64,000 nt of DNA from Chitinophagaceae bacterium IBVUCB1 (GTDB lineage Bacteria; Bacteroidota; Bacteroidia; Chitinophagales; Chitinophagaceae): positions 1,376,057 to 1,440,056 of the forward strand of contig NFUW01000001.1 in assembly GCA_002127285.1 (NCBI GenBank), read 5' to 3'. Position 1 is the first letter of the stretch; each line of letters begins with the position of its first letter. The notes beneath the pieces are model-generated. The model was given only the letters and a program-made list of their open reading frames with translations, ran no database searches and was not told the origin of the DNA. Position numbers and translations under genes: made by a program. This document shows, in pieces, positions 44,063 through 53,747 of this stretch.

Positions 44063-45040
44063 ATGTCAATAATAGTATTAGCAGAAAACGCGCAGGGTTC
44101 TTTTAAGAAAAAGACTTTTGAAGCTGTTCAATACGCTGCACAACTGGCTCAGCAAACAGGTGCTACCGTTACGGCAGTAGCGTTGGGCAACGTAGCGGAA
44201 GCGGAATTACAGACATTGGGTGCTTATGGTGCCAATAAAGTATTGCATGTAGCAGACGCACGCCTCGATAACCTGAACGCCCGTGCATACACCAAAGCAC
44301 TGGCAACGGCTGCCGAAAAAGAAGGTGCGAAGGTTATTATCTGCCTGCACGATGTTACGGGTAAGGCAGTAGCTCCACGCCTCTCTGCCCGCCTGAAGGC
44401 TGGCATGGTAGCAGGTGCGGTATCACAGCCCGATACAAGTAATGGCTTTATCGTTAAGAAAACAGTATTCTCGGGCAAGGCATTCGCGTTTGTCAATATC
44501 ACGACTGATGTAAAAATCATCAACCTGATGCCCAATACGTTTGCGGTAACAAAAGGTGACGGCAGTGCAACAGTTGAAAAGCTGGATGTTGCTTTTGATG
44601 ACAAAGACTTTGGCATAACGGTAAAAGAAGTAAATAAGATAACAGGCACTGTACCACTGAGCGAAGCTGAACTGGTAGTAAGCGGCGGCCGTGGTATGAA
44701 AGGCCCTGAAAACTGGCATATACTGGAAGCACTGGCTGCCGAACTGGGTGCAGCTACTGCCTGTAGCCGTCCAGTAGCAGATTCTCACTGGCGCCCGCAT
44801 CACGAACACGTGGGGCAAACAGGCGGCACCATCCGCCCCAACCTGTATATAGCAGCAGGCATCAGCGGTGCTATACAGCACTTGGCAGGTGTTAATAGTT
44901 CAAAGACAATTGTGGTTATCAATAAAGACGCTGAAGCGCCTTTCTTCAAAGCAGCAGACTATGGCGTACTGGGCGATGTGATGGACGTGCTACCCCGCCT
45001 GACAGAAGCAGTTAAAAAATGGAAAGCAAGCCAGAGCTAA
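44063..45040 (+). CDS. etfA: Electron transfer flavoprotein, alpha subunit
   Basis: EtfA carries the redox-active FAD. The 325-residue protein has the N-terminal domain (1-190) and the C-terminal FAD domain with VVSGGRGMKGPENW, SRPVADSHWRPHHEHVGQTG and LYIAAGISGAIQHLAGV, where the arginine and serine/glutamine residues contact FAD. It follows etfB with a 60-base AT-rich gap and ends at an intrinsic terminator. The ETF:quinone oxidoreductase gene is not in the window. Confidence 0.97.
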   Translation: MSIIVLAENAQGSFKKKTFEAVQYAAQLAQQTGATVTAVALGNVAEAELQTLGAYGANKVLHVADARLDNLNARAYTKALATAAEKEGAKVIICLHDVTGKAVAPRLSARLKAGMVAGAVSQPDTSNGFIVKKTVFSGKAFAFVNITTDVKIINLMPNTFAVTKGDGSATVEKLDVAFDDKDFGITVKEVNKITGTVPLSEAELVVSGGRGMKGPENWHILEALAAELGAATACSRPVADSHWRPHHEHVGQTGGTIRPNLYIAAGISGAIQHLAGVNSSKTIVVINKDAEAPFFKAADYGVLGDVMDVLPRLTEAVKKWKASQS

Positions 45041-45062
45041 TAGCATGGCTTAGTAATAACAG

Positions 45063-45092
45063 TAAAGGGTAGCATTCGCTACCCTTTATTAT
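45063..45092. terminator. Terminator after etfA
   Basis: TAAAGGGTAGC (45063-45073) pairs perfectly with GCTACCCTTTA (45078-45088) around ATTC, with T-rich flanks. It also lies at the end of the convergent small lipoprotein gene and can serve both. Confidence 0.85.
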
Positions 45093-45307
45093 TATTTGGT
45101 ATTTACAATTTGCTGTGTTCTTAATTTGTGCTGCACATAGCCGGCGTTCTTTGGCACACGGTTCCAGTTTCTACGCTCACACTCCAGCGATTTCTTGTTG
45201 TACAAAGACACGTTATTATTTGCAGTATGTTGCTGGTGTTTCTTATTAGTAGGGTTGCAACTAATGATTAATACAGAACACAAAAAAATCATCAATAGTT
45301 TAGTCAT
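45092..45307 (-). CDS. Small lipoprotein-like protein
   Basis: The 71-residue product has a lipoprotein signal (MTKLLMIFLCSVLIISCNP) and a short basic, asparagine/histidine-rich body with one further cysteine (SLECERRNW). No family is recognised. Its start lies five bases after the stop of the TlpA-type gene on the same strand, so it is probably co-transcribed with it and may be an envelope partner. The small size leaves some doubt that it is a real gene, but signal and position support it. Confidence 0.55.
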   Translation of the reverse strand: MTKLLMIFLCSVLIISCNPTNKKHQQHTANNNVSLYNKKSLECERRNWNRVPKNAGYVQHKLRTQQIVNTK

Positions 45308-45312
45308 ATGAA

Positions 45313-46452
45313 CTATTTAAGCACTTCTGCCAGTTTGTTTTCTAGGTCGTTCCCGCGCAGGTTTGTGGAAATAATCATCCCGTTGGGGTCTACCAAAAAA
45401 TTAGCAGGTATAGATTGTACCTGATAGATGCGAGCTGCTACAGACTCCCAACCTTTCAGGTCGCTGATGTGTTGCCAAGTCAGATTATCTTCCTTGATAG
45501 CGTCCACCCATTTCTCCTTATCGTCGTCCAGTGATACGCCGAGTATTGTAAAATTTTTGTCTTTGAATTTATTGTATGCGGCTACTACATTAGGGTTTTC
45601 CTTTCTACAGGGCGCACACCACGATGCCCAGAAGTCAACCAGCACATACTTACCTTTAAAGCCCGTTAGTTTTAATTCTTTGCCATCAGGTGTAAATGAT
45701 GTCAATTCAGGAGCAGGGCTACCAACTGCAGGTATATCGGTGTCTGTGTTTGTTGCAGCGTTTTGACTGTATATCATGCTGATTTTGTCGGTAAATTCTC
45801 TTGCCAGTTTACGATTTTTAAAGCGCTGATTCATCCCTGGCAGAAACTGCATGATATATTCCTTTTCTGATTGTGGGTTCAGAAATTGGACGGCAAATAA
45901 AGCGTTGGGCAAGTAAGAAGTAGTGTCTGCATATTCTTCTATAAAATGAGTGAACTTAATATTTTCAGATTTCATGTCTTCTTGCACTACCTGTACCATG
46001 CTGTCATCTCCTCTGAGTTTAAACGAATCTGCTATTATATTGAATGTATTAACCGTTTGAATCTGGTTACGTACTTTCTTTAAAAATGCCTGTAATTCTT
46101 CCGTACTTTTCGAGCCTTCAACCTGTATATTGTGCAGTGCATCCCAATTCCCTTTTATTTTTACTTTTCCTTTTTCTACCGACAACATGATTGTTTTATT
46201 GCCTGCAGTTGCAAATGATATACGGTACATCCCAGGCTCAGCAGCTTTACTTTTCAGCACAAAATTGCCTTCCCCGTCAGACTCGGCCGAGTCGAGTAAA
46301 ATAATTTTATCGATACCTAATTCATACAAATACACTGTCTGCTCAGGCATACCATCTATGGTGCCTGCTACGCTGAAATCGTTGCCACTGTTTGTACAAT
46401 GAGAGAAGATGATTGTTATGGCTGCAAATGCAAGTAGCCTTATAATACGCAT
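45313..46452 (-). CDS. TlpA-type thiol-disulfide oxidoreductase with DUF4369
   Basis: The 379-residue protein has a lipoprotein-like signal (cysteine 19), a DUF4369 domain (about 25-115, FSVAGTIDGMPEQTVYLYE), a helical middle and a C-terminal thioredoxin fold (about 240-379) with DFWASWCAPCRKENPNV, an intact CxxC active site, and the cis-proline in QSIPANFLVD. It reduces disulfides in the periplasm, possibly for cytochrome maturation or extracytoplasmic proteins. The domain pair is common in Bacteroidota. It leads a two-gene transcript with the small lipoprotein. Confidence 0.93.
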   Translation of the reverse strand: MRIIRLLAFAAITIIFSHCTNSGNDFSVAGTIDGMPEQTVYLYELGIDKIILLDSAESDGEGNFVLKSKAAEPGMYRISFATAGNKTIMLSVEKGKVKIKGNWDALHNIQVEGSKSTEELQAFLKKVRNQIQTVNTFNIIADSFKLRGDDSMVQVVQEDMKSENIKFTHFIEEYADTTSYLPNALFAVQFLNPQSEKEYIMQFLPGMNQRFKNRKLAREFTDKISMIYSQNAATNTDTDIPAVGSPAPELTSFTPDGKELKLTGFKGKYVLVDFWASWCAPCRKENPNVVAAYNKFKDKNFTILGVSLDDDKEKWVDAIKEDNLTWQHISDLKGWESVAARIYQVQSIPANFLVDPNGMIISTNLRGNDLENKLAEVLK

Positions 46453-46605
46453 GTAAATTTATTTGACTTGCAAACCTAAGTAAATAATCTATTCTAATGT
46501 CGCATTACAGGATTGAAAAAAACCGATATATTTAATAGGGAATTTATATGTTAATGACAAAACCCTGACACAAGGTTTCTCGTAGATGTAGATATTTGCA
46601 TAATA

Positions 46606-47619
46606 ATGGAATTGAACAGGTTTATAGGTGGGATTTTGATTAGTTGTATGGTATTATCAACATCTTCATGCGAGAAGGTTGATCAACCTTTGTCATTGCC
46701 TGAAAAAAGTGGTTCGGAGTATATGGTTATACAAATGGGGGAAGATTATAAAGACCAGTTGTTCTTTGACCTTGAAACGAAATCTGTTGTATATACAAGC
46801 CCAACAAGTAGTTGGGATTTAGCATTTGAAACAGGCGTATCTGATTACCATATATTCATGAATGGTGGTGGTACGGGTGTTTTTGTTTATAACACGCATC
46901 AAACGGATATGACGAAAGTGCTGGATGCGCCTAAAATTAAGGATAATGAATGGCAGTTCGACCAGGCTTGCGGCACAAACGACTCTACAGGTATTGGCGA
47001 ATGGCAATCAGGCGGGCTATCTAAGTCAGAAGTATATATTGTAAAATTGGATCCTACTTTTTATCCGGATACTTTCCGAAAGATGCAAATCGTTAAAGTG
47101 TCTGCTGAAGGCTATCTTTTGCACTATGCTGGCTTAAGAGATGTAGCTAACAAAACAATCTTCATACCTAAAAATAATAACTACAACTACACTTACTTTT
47201 CGTTTTCTGAAAATGGAAGAATTGTAAATGCTGAACCTCCCAAAAATACATGGGATATAGTTTTTACCCGATACAGGATAGTGTACCACTATCTGCACAA
47301 CTATACTTATCCTGTAACAGGGGTGTTGACAAACCCTTACAACACTATTGCCGCAAAAGACAGCTTAAAGTCTTATGAGGCAATTGATGCCCAGCGCCTC
47401 CTGAAATTAAAATTCACTAATCACCGTGATGTTATTGGTTATAACTGGAAGCAATTTACACTTGACCCGCAGCAAGGTACAAGCCAATATACTGTCAATA
47501 AAAACATGATTTATATCGTAAAGAACAGGCGAGGATATTATTATAAACTCAGATTTCTTGATTTTTATCATCAGGGGGTAAAAGGTTACCCGACTTTTGA
47601 ATACGAGCGGATAAATTAA
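46606..47619 (+). CDS. HmuY-like lipoprotein
   Basis: The 337-residue protein has a lipoprotein signal (ILISCMVLSTSSCEK, cysteine about 22) and two beta-rich halves with the HmuY-like pattern: TSSWDLAFETG in the first, NTWDIVFTRYRIVYHY in the second, and a final YYKLRFLDFY block. HmuY captures heme in Porphyromonas. Here the histidines used for heme cannot be confirmed, and no TonB-dependent receptor gene (HmuR) is adjacent. It is a surface or periplasmic binding protein of unknown ligand. It is convergent with the muramidase gene. Confidence 0.75.
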   Translation: MELNRFIGGILISCMVLSTSSCEKVDQPLSLPEKSGSEYMVIQMGEDYKDQLFFDLETKSVVYTSPTSSWDLAFETGVSDYHIFMNGGGTGVFVYNTHQTDMTKVLDAPKIKDNEWQFDQACGTNDSTGIGEWQSGGLSKSEVYIVKLDPTFYPDTFRKMQIVKVSAEGYLLHYAGLRDVANKTIFIPKNNNYNYTYFSFSENGRIVNAEPPKNTWDIVFTRYRIVYHYLHNYTYPVTGVLTNPYNTIAAKDSLKSYEAIDAQRLLKLKFTNHRDVIGYNWKQFTLDPQQGTSQYTVNKNMIYIVKNRRGYYYKLRFLDFYHQGVKGYPTFEYERIN

Positions 47620-47632
47620 TAAGGTATTTCAA

Positions 47633-47657
47633 AAAGGCTTGCAATATGCAAGCCTTT
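47633..47657. terminator. Bidirectional terminator after HmuY-like and muramidase genes
   Basis: AAAGGCTTGCA (47633-47643) pairs perfectly with TGCAAGCCTTT (47647-47657) around a three-base loop, with A- and T-rich flanks on either side. It lies in the 42-base gap of a convergent pair. Confidence 0.85.
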
Positions 47658-47661
47658 GTTT

Positions 47662-48588
47662 TTATACTGTAACAATATTTTCGGGCAGTATATTAAAGCT
47701 GCCATTTTCTGCAAGTACAGCTTCTTGTTCCCTGCGTATTATTAGCCCTTTCATGCCTTTTTGAATGATGACGCCATTTTGTTTTATTTCTGTCCACAAA
47801 CGTTTCATGCTGCGTAGTTGTGCAGCAACACCTTTAATATCTCCCGCGGCAACGAGTGGTATCAGTGCTTTCATTTCCTTACGGCGGTCAGAATCATTTA
47901 TCAGTGGTCCCCTGTTATATAGTAAAGACAATAAAGCACCTTGTGTATCTGGTGGTAGTTTTTGCACACCGGGATAGATGCGCCTTACATCTCGCGCGCA
48001 GGCAGGTAGGGTATGTTGATAAAATACTTGTACTGCAGTATCATAGGATACTTTAATAACTTTCAGACTGGGTATTATTTGCTTACAAGCTGCTCCTTTT
48101 TTGCCTAATACATTCAAAAGCATATCCAGATGTTGTTGGCTTAGGTGTGCACTCCATGCATTCATAAAATCTTGCCTGCTGCAATAACCAATATCAAAAC
48201 CAATACCAATAGTAACCCCACTGTCGCCACCAGGCCATACCGGCGATTGGTATTTGGCAGTATAAGCTTCTTTAGACGATACCTCTGCATTTATAATAAG
48301 CTGTAAAGACGCAATTGATACTGCCATAGATGCACCTGCAGGTATAGCAGGCAATTTAGGTTGAAGTAACGCTTCTATGCGAGATACAGTTATTGGACCA
48401 ATGATACCATCATCCGTAACACCTACGCCTCTCTGGATGGCTTTGGTTTTAGTGGTAAGCGATGTGCCGCCGTTTATTTTCATGACACTACAGAGAGCAT
48501 TGGCGGTTGTTATGTCAAACACGCCACTTTGTGGTACAGATAATTGTTGCTGAATAGATTTGATGCGTTGAGAAAGATTGGCAGGCAT
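47662..48588 (-). CDS. Pesticin-like muramidase with peptidoglycan-binding-like N-terminus
   Basis: The start is at the ATG at 48588, giving 308 residues; a longer frame to 49479 is antisense to the next gene and was rejected. Residues 1-76 contain two short peptidoglycan-binding-like repeats (the second as VTDDGIIGPITVSRIEALL). The C-terminal 210 residues are lysozyme-like: INAEVSSKEAYTA, GGDSGVTIGIGFDIGY and LLSLLYNRGPLI. E102, T126 and D132 keep nearly the spacing of the pesticin triad E178/T201/D207. It should cut the glycan chain of peptidoglycan. There is no signal peptide, which is odd for a wall enzyme. No phage genes are nearby. It may be released by lysis or a dedicated exporter. 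Confidence 0.78.
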   Translation of the reverse strand: MPANLSQRIKSIQQQLSVPQSGVFDITTANALCSVMKINGGTSLTTKTKAIQRGVGVTDDGIIGPITVSRIEALLQPKLPAIPAGASMAVSIASLQLIINAEVSSKEAYTAKYQSPVWPGGDSGVTIGIGFDIGYCSRQDFMNAWSAHLSQQHLDMLLNVLGKKGAACKQIIPSLKVIKVSYDTAVQVFYQHTLPACARDVRRIYPGVQKLPPDTQGALLSLLYNRGPLINDSDRRKEMKALIPLVAAGDIKGVAAQLRSMKRLWTEIKQNGVIIQKGMKGLIIRREQEAVLAENGSFNILPENIVTV

Positions 48589-48690
48589 AGTGAATAATTT
48601 GGTTGTTTTAAAAGTGAAATAATTACAATGTATACTTGAATTTCGCTGAATTAGCTGTATTTTCAAGTCCGTTAAAGTTACGAATTTTTT

Positions 48691-49632
48691 ATGAAGACAG
48701 CCTTGACTTTTCTTACGGTTTGTTGCCTGTTTTTTGCCACCAATGCGCAAGACAAAGGCATTATGAACTATAACGGGCACTGGTACTTGCCCGGCGATAA
48801 CAGCCTTGATAGAGAAGCATTGCAATACCAGCAATTGATAAAAGAAAAAGCATCTTTCGACACACTTGCCAAAAGCAAAGACAGATTCGTAACGCGCGAT
48901 CAGTTTGCCGAAACCATTAAGATGCTGGATGCTTTGGTGAAAGAAGAATCTATAATGCAAAACAATGCTGCCACATTGCCGCATCTGAAAGCAGTGTATG
49001 ATGTAGTAAAGCAAACGAGGATAACCGTACAAGGCAATGATGAATACAGACGCATGGTAAACACTGCTGCACAACGCATAATAATGGCAAGGCGCGAAGG
49101 GTGGAGTGATGCGTTGTATATCTACGTAATGCGCGAGGCATTGGCAGGCTTGTTGAGGGGCTTTGCAGATAAGGCGAATACGGATAATGTAATGGCGATG
49201 GTAATGAATGAATTGAAAAGAGATGAACGTTATCAGGATTGTAAATACAACATAGCAGTTGATAGCCGTATGATGGACGACCCTGAAATGCAAATGTTTA
49301 TCTGCGACAGGATGGAATATATATTGGGTGCAGATATATACCGATATAGAGAAAGCACCCCCGGCGTAGTGCCCAACTATACTAAGCGTAAAAAAGAAAG
49401 CGGAGAGCTGATGGGCTGGTTGCTGCAACGCGCTACGCAAGACAAGGTGAAGTTTATAACAATGGTTGACTATAACCACAACACGGGCGCTAAGCCTAAC
49501 GAAGCTACCACATCACTGCATAAAAGCACAGATTGGTACGTATTCCTGTTTTATAAAGGGATGCTATACTATTCAGATGCCTTGCCCAAATGCAGCACAA
49601 ACAATATGGTGTCTATATTGTATAAACCGTAG
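48691..49632 (+). CDS. Secreted protein of unknown function
   Basis: The 313-residue product has a signal peptide (MKTALTFLTVCCLFFATNAQ). The mature part is mostly helical with no recognised family; it contains EGWSDALYIYVMREALAGLL and a C-terminal DKVKFITMVDYNHNTGAKP stretch. It has a divergent relation to the pesticin-like muramidase with a 102-base gap, and the two could share a control region. It has average base composition and no sign of recent transfer. It may act in the periplasm. Confidence 0.72.
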   Translation: MKTALTFLTVCCLFFATNAQDKGIMNYNGHWYLPGDNSLDREALQYQQLIKEKASFDTLAKSKDRFVTRDQFAETIKMLDALVKEESIMQNNAATLPHLKAVYDVVKQTRITVQGNDEYRRMVNTAAQRIIMARREGWSDALYIYVMREALAGLLRGFADKANTDNVMAMVMNELKRDERYQDCKYNIAVDSRMMDDPEMQMFICDRMEYILGADIYRYRESTPGVVPNYTKRKKESGELMGWLLQRATQDKVKFITMVDYNHNTGAKPNEATTSLHKSTDWYVFLFYKGMLYYSDALPKCSTNNMVSILYKP

Positions 49633-49686
49633 GCTATATAAATAGCTTTGGCAGTTTGCTGCTTATGCAATAGTATTGCACCCTCA

Positions 49687-50664
49687 ATGAATGGATGTAT
49701 GAGATACCTTTTACTCTTAATAATATTCCTGCTAAGTGTTGGCTCATTACAAGCACAAAGCACTGATACGATAGAATATTATTTGAAGCATAATATGCAA
49801 AGATGCGAACCGGTTTTTGCTACATATTATCGGATAGGGGTAAGAGAAGGCCAATGGTGGAAAGTGAAAGATTTTTACATGGATAGCAAATTCAAGAAAT
49901 CCGAAGGCTATTATACAAAATACGAGAATGATAGTTTTTCCCATAAAGAGGGTATACATTATACATACTATAGCAATGGTAAACTACATGATAAAGTAAC
50001 GTATGTAAATAACCTTAAAGAAGGCATATTCAAAGCTTATGACACTACTGGAAGATTAAAAGACTCAATATTTTACAAAAATGACTTACCTAATAAGTTT
50101 GGTTATGGCTGGTATAGAGACGGTACTGTTAGGTTTAAAGGTGTCTATGATACAGCTGCTACTGGAATAGGAGAAGAATGGGAATACCATCATAACGGGA
50201 AACTATCATCCTATGGGAAAACAAGTAAAGGTTATTTATTAGACAGTATTTGGACCTACTATCATGAAAATGGCAATATCAGTAGTTTAGAAACTTATTT
50301 AGCAGATTCGCTGAAAGGTATCATATGTTATAATGAGGATGGAACTGTGTATGAAAACAGTGATTGCAAACCAGTGTTATTTGCAACCGCGGAATATAAC
50401 GTCAATCATTTCATAAGCGAAAATATTAGATACCCGAAGAAAGCGATTAACCGAAACATAGAAGGAGTAGTAATTGTTGCTTTTACAGTAGAGGTTGATG
50501 GCAGTATTGACAACATACATGCCATTGGTCGGCATATAGCTGGTGGTTGTGAAGAAGAAGCTATCCGTGTCATAAAACTTATGCCCAAATGGAAGCCATG
50601 TAAACACCATAATAGAATTGTTCGTATGTTTTTTACGCAGCCAGTAACATTCAGACTTGAGTAA
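49687..50664 (+). CDS. YwqK/MORN-repeat protein with TonB-C domain, first copy
   Basis: The start is set at the ATG at 49687 (or 49699) so that a signal peptide follows (RYLLLLIIFLLSVGSLQAQS). The 325-residue product has several YwqK-type repeats (about 50-240), each close to G-x-x-Y-Y-x-N-G-K-L, as in YTYYSNGKLHDKVTYVNN and WTYYHENGNISSLETY. The last 80 residues look like a TonB C-terminal domain: IRYPKKAINRNIEGVVIVAF and VIKLMPKWKPCKHH. Such domains span the periplasm and touch outer-membrane receptors; an inner-membrane anchor is missing here. A paralogue follows ten bases downstream. Confidence 0.8.
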   Translation: MNGCMRYLLLLIIFLLSVGSLQAQSTDTIEYYLKHNMQRCEPVFATYYRIGVREGQWWKVKDFYMDSKFKKSEGYYTKYENDSFSHKEGIHYTYYSNGKLHDKVTYVNNLKEGIFKAYDTTGRLKDSIFYKNDLPNKFGYGWYRDGTVRFKGVYDTAATGIGEEWEYHHNGKLSSYGKTSKGYLLDSIWTYYHENGNISSLETYLADSLKGIICYNEDGTVYENSDCKPVLFATAEYNVNHFISENIRYPKKAINRNIEGVVIVAFTVEVDGSIDNIHAIGRHIAGGCEEEAIRVIKLMPKWKPCKHHNRIVRMFFTQPVTFRLE

Positions 50665-50674
50665 CATAACCCAT

Positions 50675-51652
50675 ATGCGATTTATAAGCATTAGCATAGT
50701 ATTTGTTTTTTTATTTGCCTGTTCTGCTGCTATTGGATTAGCTCAAACTAATACTGATACCATAGAATACTTTATGGACTATGATGGTAAAACATGCGGA
50801 CCCGATTCTGCATACTATTACAGATTAGCTTACAAGGAAGGAAAATGGTGGAAAGTAAAAGACTTCTATACAATTGAAAGGGTAAAAAGAATGGATGGTT
50901 ATTTTACTAACTATGCTGATGGCAAGTTTGATAATAAACAAGGTATGTTCTTTTTCTACCACCCCAATGGTAGTGTAGCAAATAAAGTGCGTTATATTAA
51001 CAACATGAGAGAGGGGTTGTACAAAGCATATAACGAAAACGGAAAATTGATAGATTCTGCTCTTTTTATAAAAGGTAAATTGGTAAAATTCAGGTATAAG
51101 TGGAATGACAATGGAGACACTGTGTATATAGGAAGGTATGATGCAGATGGTAGCGGAGAAGGATATGAAGAGCATTTTTTTGATGATGGAGTAATATCTG
51201 CGAGAGGGAAGATCATCTACGGCGAACACAAGGATAGCGTATGGACATACTATCATAATAATGGCAAATTAAGTTGTGCAGAAGTATATGAGTATGGCAG
51301 ATGTACGGATAGGAAATGCTATAACATAAATGGCGGGTTTGAGGGAGATTGTGAAGAGATGACACCCCCGTACACAGATGCTAAGAGAAATAACAGGTAT
51401 CACATAGAAGATGCGGATTTATTGGATATGGTTCAGGCGGACTATGTTACATTTACCGTTAAGGTATTGATTGATAAGGACGGCAAAGTATTAAATGCTG
51501 AAATGATTACAAAGCCGCAGGGTACGAGCTTGTTTTACAAACAAGCAATTGAACAATTGATGCATATGCCGAGATGGATCCCTGGTAAAGAACACAATAG
51601 GCCAGCTAAAATGTACACCAACCTTTTGGTTACAATCGTAAGGAGTAAATGA
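50675..51652 (+). CDS. YwqK/MORN-repeat protein with degenerate TonB-C domain, second copy
   Basis: The start at 50675 gives a signal peptide (MRFISISIVFVFLFACSAAI, then GLAQ). The 325-residue product aligns with the preceding gene throughout: both have DTIEY after the signal, WWKVKDFY near residue 60, NNxxEGxxKAY and WTYYHxNGxxS. The TonB-C part has lost the YP motif but keeps FTVKVLIDKDGKV and LMHMPRWIPGKEHNRPAK. The pair arose by tandem duplication and has diverged far. It was preceded by its twin by ten bases, so they are co-transcribed. Confidence 0.8.
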   Translation: MRFISISIVFVFLFACSAAIGLAQTNTDTIEYFMDYDGKTCGPDSAYYYRLAYKEGKWWKVKDFYTIERVKRMDGYFTNYADGKFDNKQGMFFFYHPNGSVANKVRYINNMREGLYKAYNENGKLIDSALFIKGKLVKFRYKWNDNGDTVYIGRYDADGSGEGYEEHFFDDGVISARGKIIYGEHKDSVWTYYHNNGKLSCAEVYEYGRCTDRKCYNINGGFEGDCEEMTPPYTDAKRNNRYHIEDADLLDMVQADYVTFTVKVLIDKDGKVLNAEMITKPQGTSLFYKQAIEQLMHMPRWIPGKEHNRPAKMYTNLLVTIVRSK

Positions 51653-51697
51653 TATATTAATTACAATATATATCTCATTTTTTGCCTTATTTTTCCT

Positions 51698-51728
51698 TTT
51701 GCTTTTTAGTTCTATAAGCTTACCTTTG
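51698..51728 (+). promoter_or_regulatory. Promoter of atpDC
   Basis: TTTG (51698-51701), a 19-base spacer and TACCTTTG (51721-51728) form a textbook Bacteroidota promoter. The atpD ATG is 77 bases past the -7 box, so there is a leader of about 70 nucleotides. This is the clearest promoter in the window and shows that atpDC is controlled separately from atpBEFHA. Confidence 0.8.
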
Positions 51729-51796
51729 CGCCAAATTTGGGCGAAATACCTTGTATTTCGTCCTGAACAGGTATCAAATTTTAGTCTTTTATATAA

Positions 51797-53311
<1,515 letters not shown>

Positions 53312-53390
53312 ACCCCTAACCCCTGAAGGGGGATAGGGTTGATAAATAAATTAACTAACAACATAAAATAGCCCCTTTAGGGGTTGGGGT
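53312..53390. repeat. C/G-rich palindromic element between atpD and atpC
   Basis: The gap holds two hairpins made of the same words: an imperfect one at 53311-53340 (AACCCCTAACCCCT against GGGGGATAGGGTT) and CCCC-TTTA-GGGG at 53372-53383, followed by GTTGGGGT just before the atpC ATG. A related element occurs between grpE and dnaJ. It looks like a dispersed extragenic palindrome and could shape the mRNA between the two subunits. Confidence 0.6.
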
Positions 53391-53645
53391 ATGCAATTAG
53401 ATATATTAACACCCGAGCACAAAGTATATAGCGGTAATGTTTACGGCATTCAGCTGCCCGGCATTGAAGGTTCTTTCGAGATACTCGAAAACCACGCACC
53501 TATCATAGCTACACTGGGTAAGGGCAAAATGAAAATACTGAAAGACAAAAACACAACCGAACAATATGAGATTTCGGGAGGTTTTGTAGAGGTGTTGAAC
53601 AACAAAGCAAGCGTGCTGATAGAAAGCGCAACGGCTTTGGATTAA
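53391..53645 (+). CDS. atpC: ATP synthase F1 subunit epsilon, short form
   Basis: Epsilon links the central stalk to the c-ring. The 84-residue protein is only the N-terminal beta-sandwich (LDILTPEHKVYSGNVYGIQL, then GSFEILENHAPIIATLGKG and GGFVEVLNNKASVLIES). The C-terminal helical hairpin that inhibits ATP hydrolysis in E. coli is absent, a common state in Bacteroidota. The ATG follows a GC-rich hairpin with no Shine-Dalgarno site. A terminator follows. Confidence 0.95.
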   Translation: MQLDILTPEHKVYSGNVYGIQLPGIEGSFEILENHAPIIATLGKGKMKILKDKNTTEQYEISGGFVEVLNNKASVLIESATALD

Positions 53646-53667
53646 TCAACTATTATAACAGGTAATT

Positions 53668-53701
53668 AAAAAGGATTGACGGGAAACTGTTAATCCTTTT
53701 T
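53668..53701 (+). terminator. Terminator after atpDC
   Basis: AAAAAGGATT (53668-53677) pairs with AATCCTTTTT (53692-53701), and the stem can extend inward by three base pairs. The T-run is part of the right arm and continues as TCTTTTG. Confidence 0.82.
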
Positions 53702-53747
53702 CTTTTGCAAAAGCTTTTTAGCATTTAGTTTCTATTTTTGGTTTGTC

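Noticed and set aside
47662-48588. Muramidase as part of a prophage
   Set aside because: No holin, terminase, portal, tail or integrase genes flank it; neighbours are ordinary envelope genes.
48589-49479. N-terminal extension of the muramidase frame
   Set aside because: The extension is antisense to the secreted-protein gene at 48691-49632; the muramidase starts at 48588 with a sensible N-terminus.
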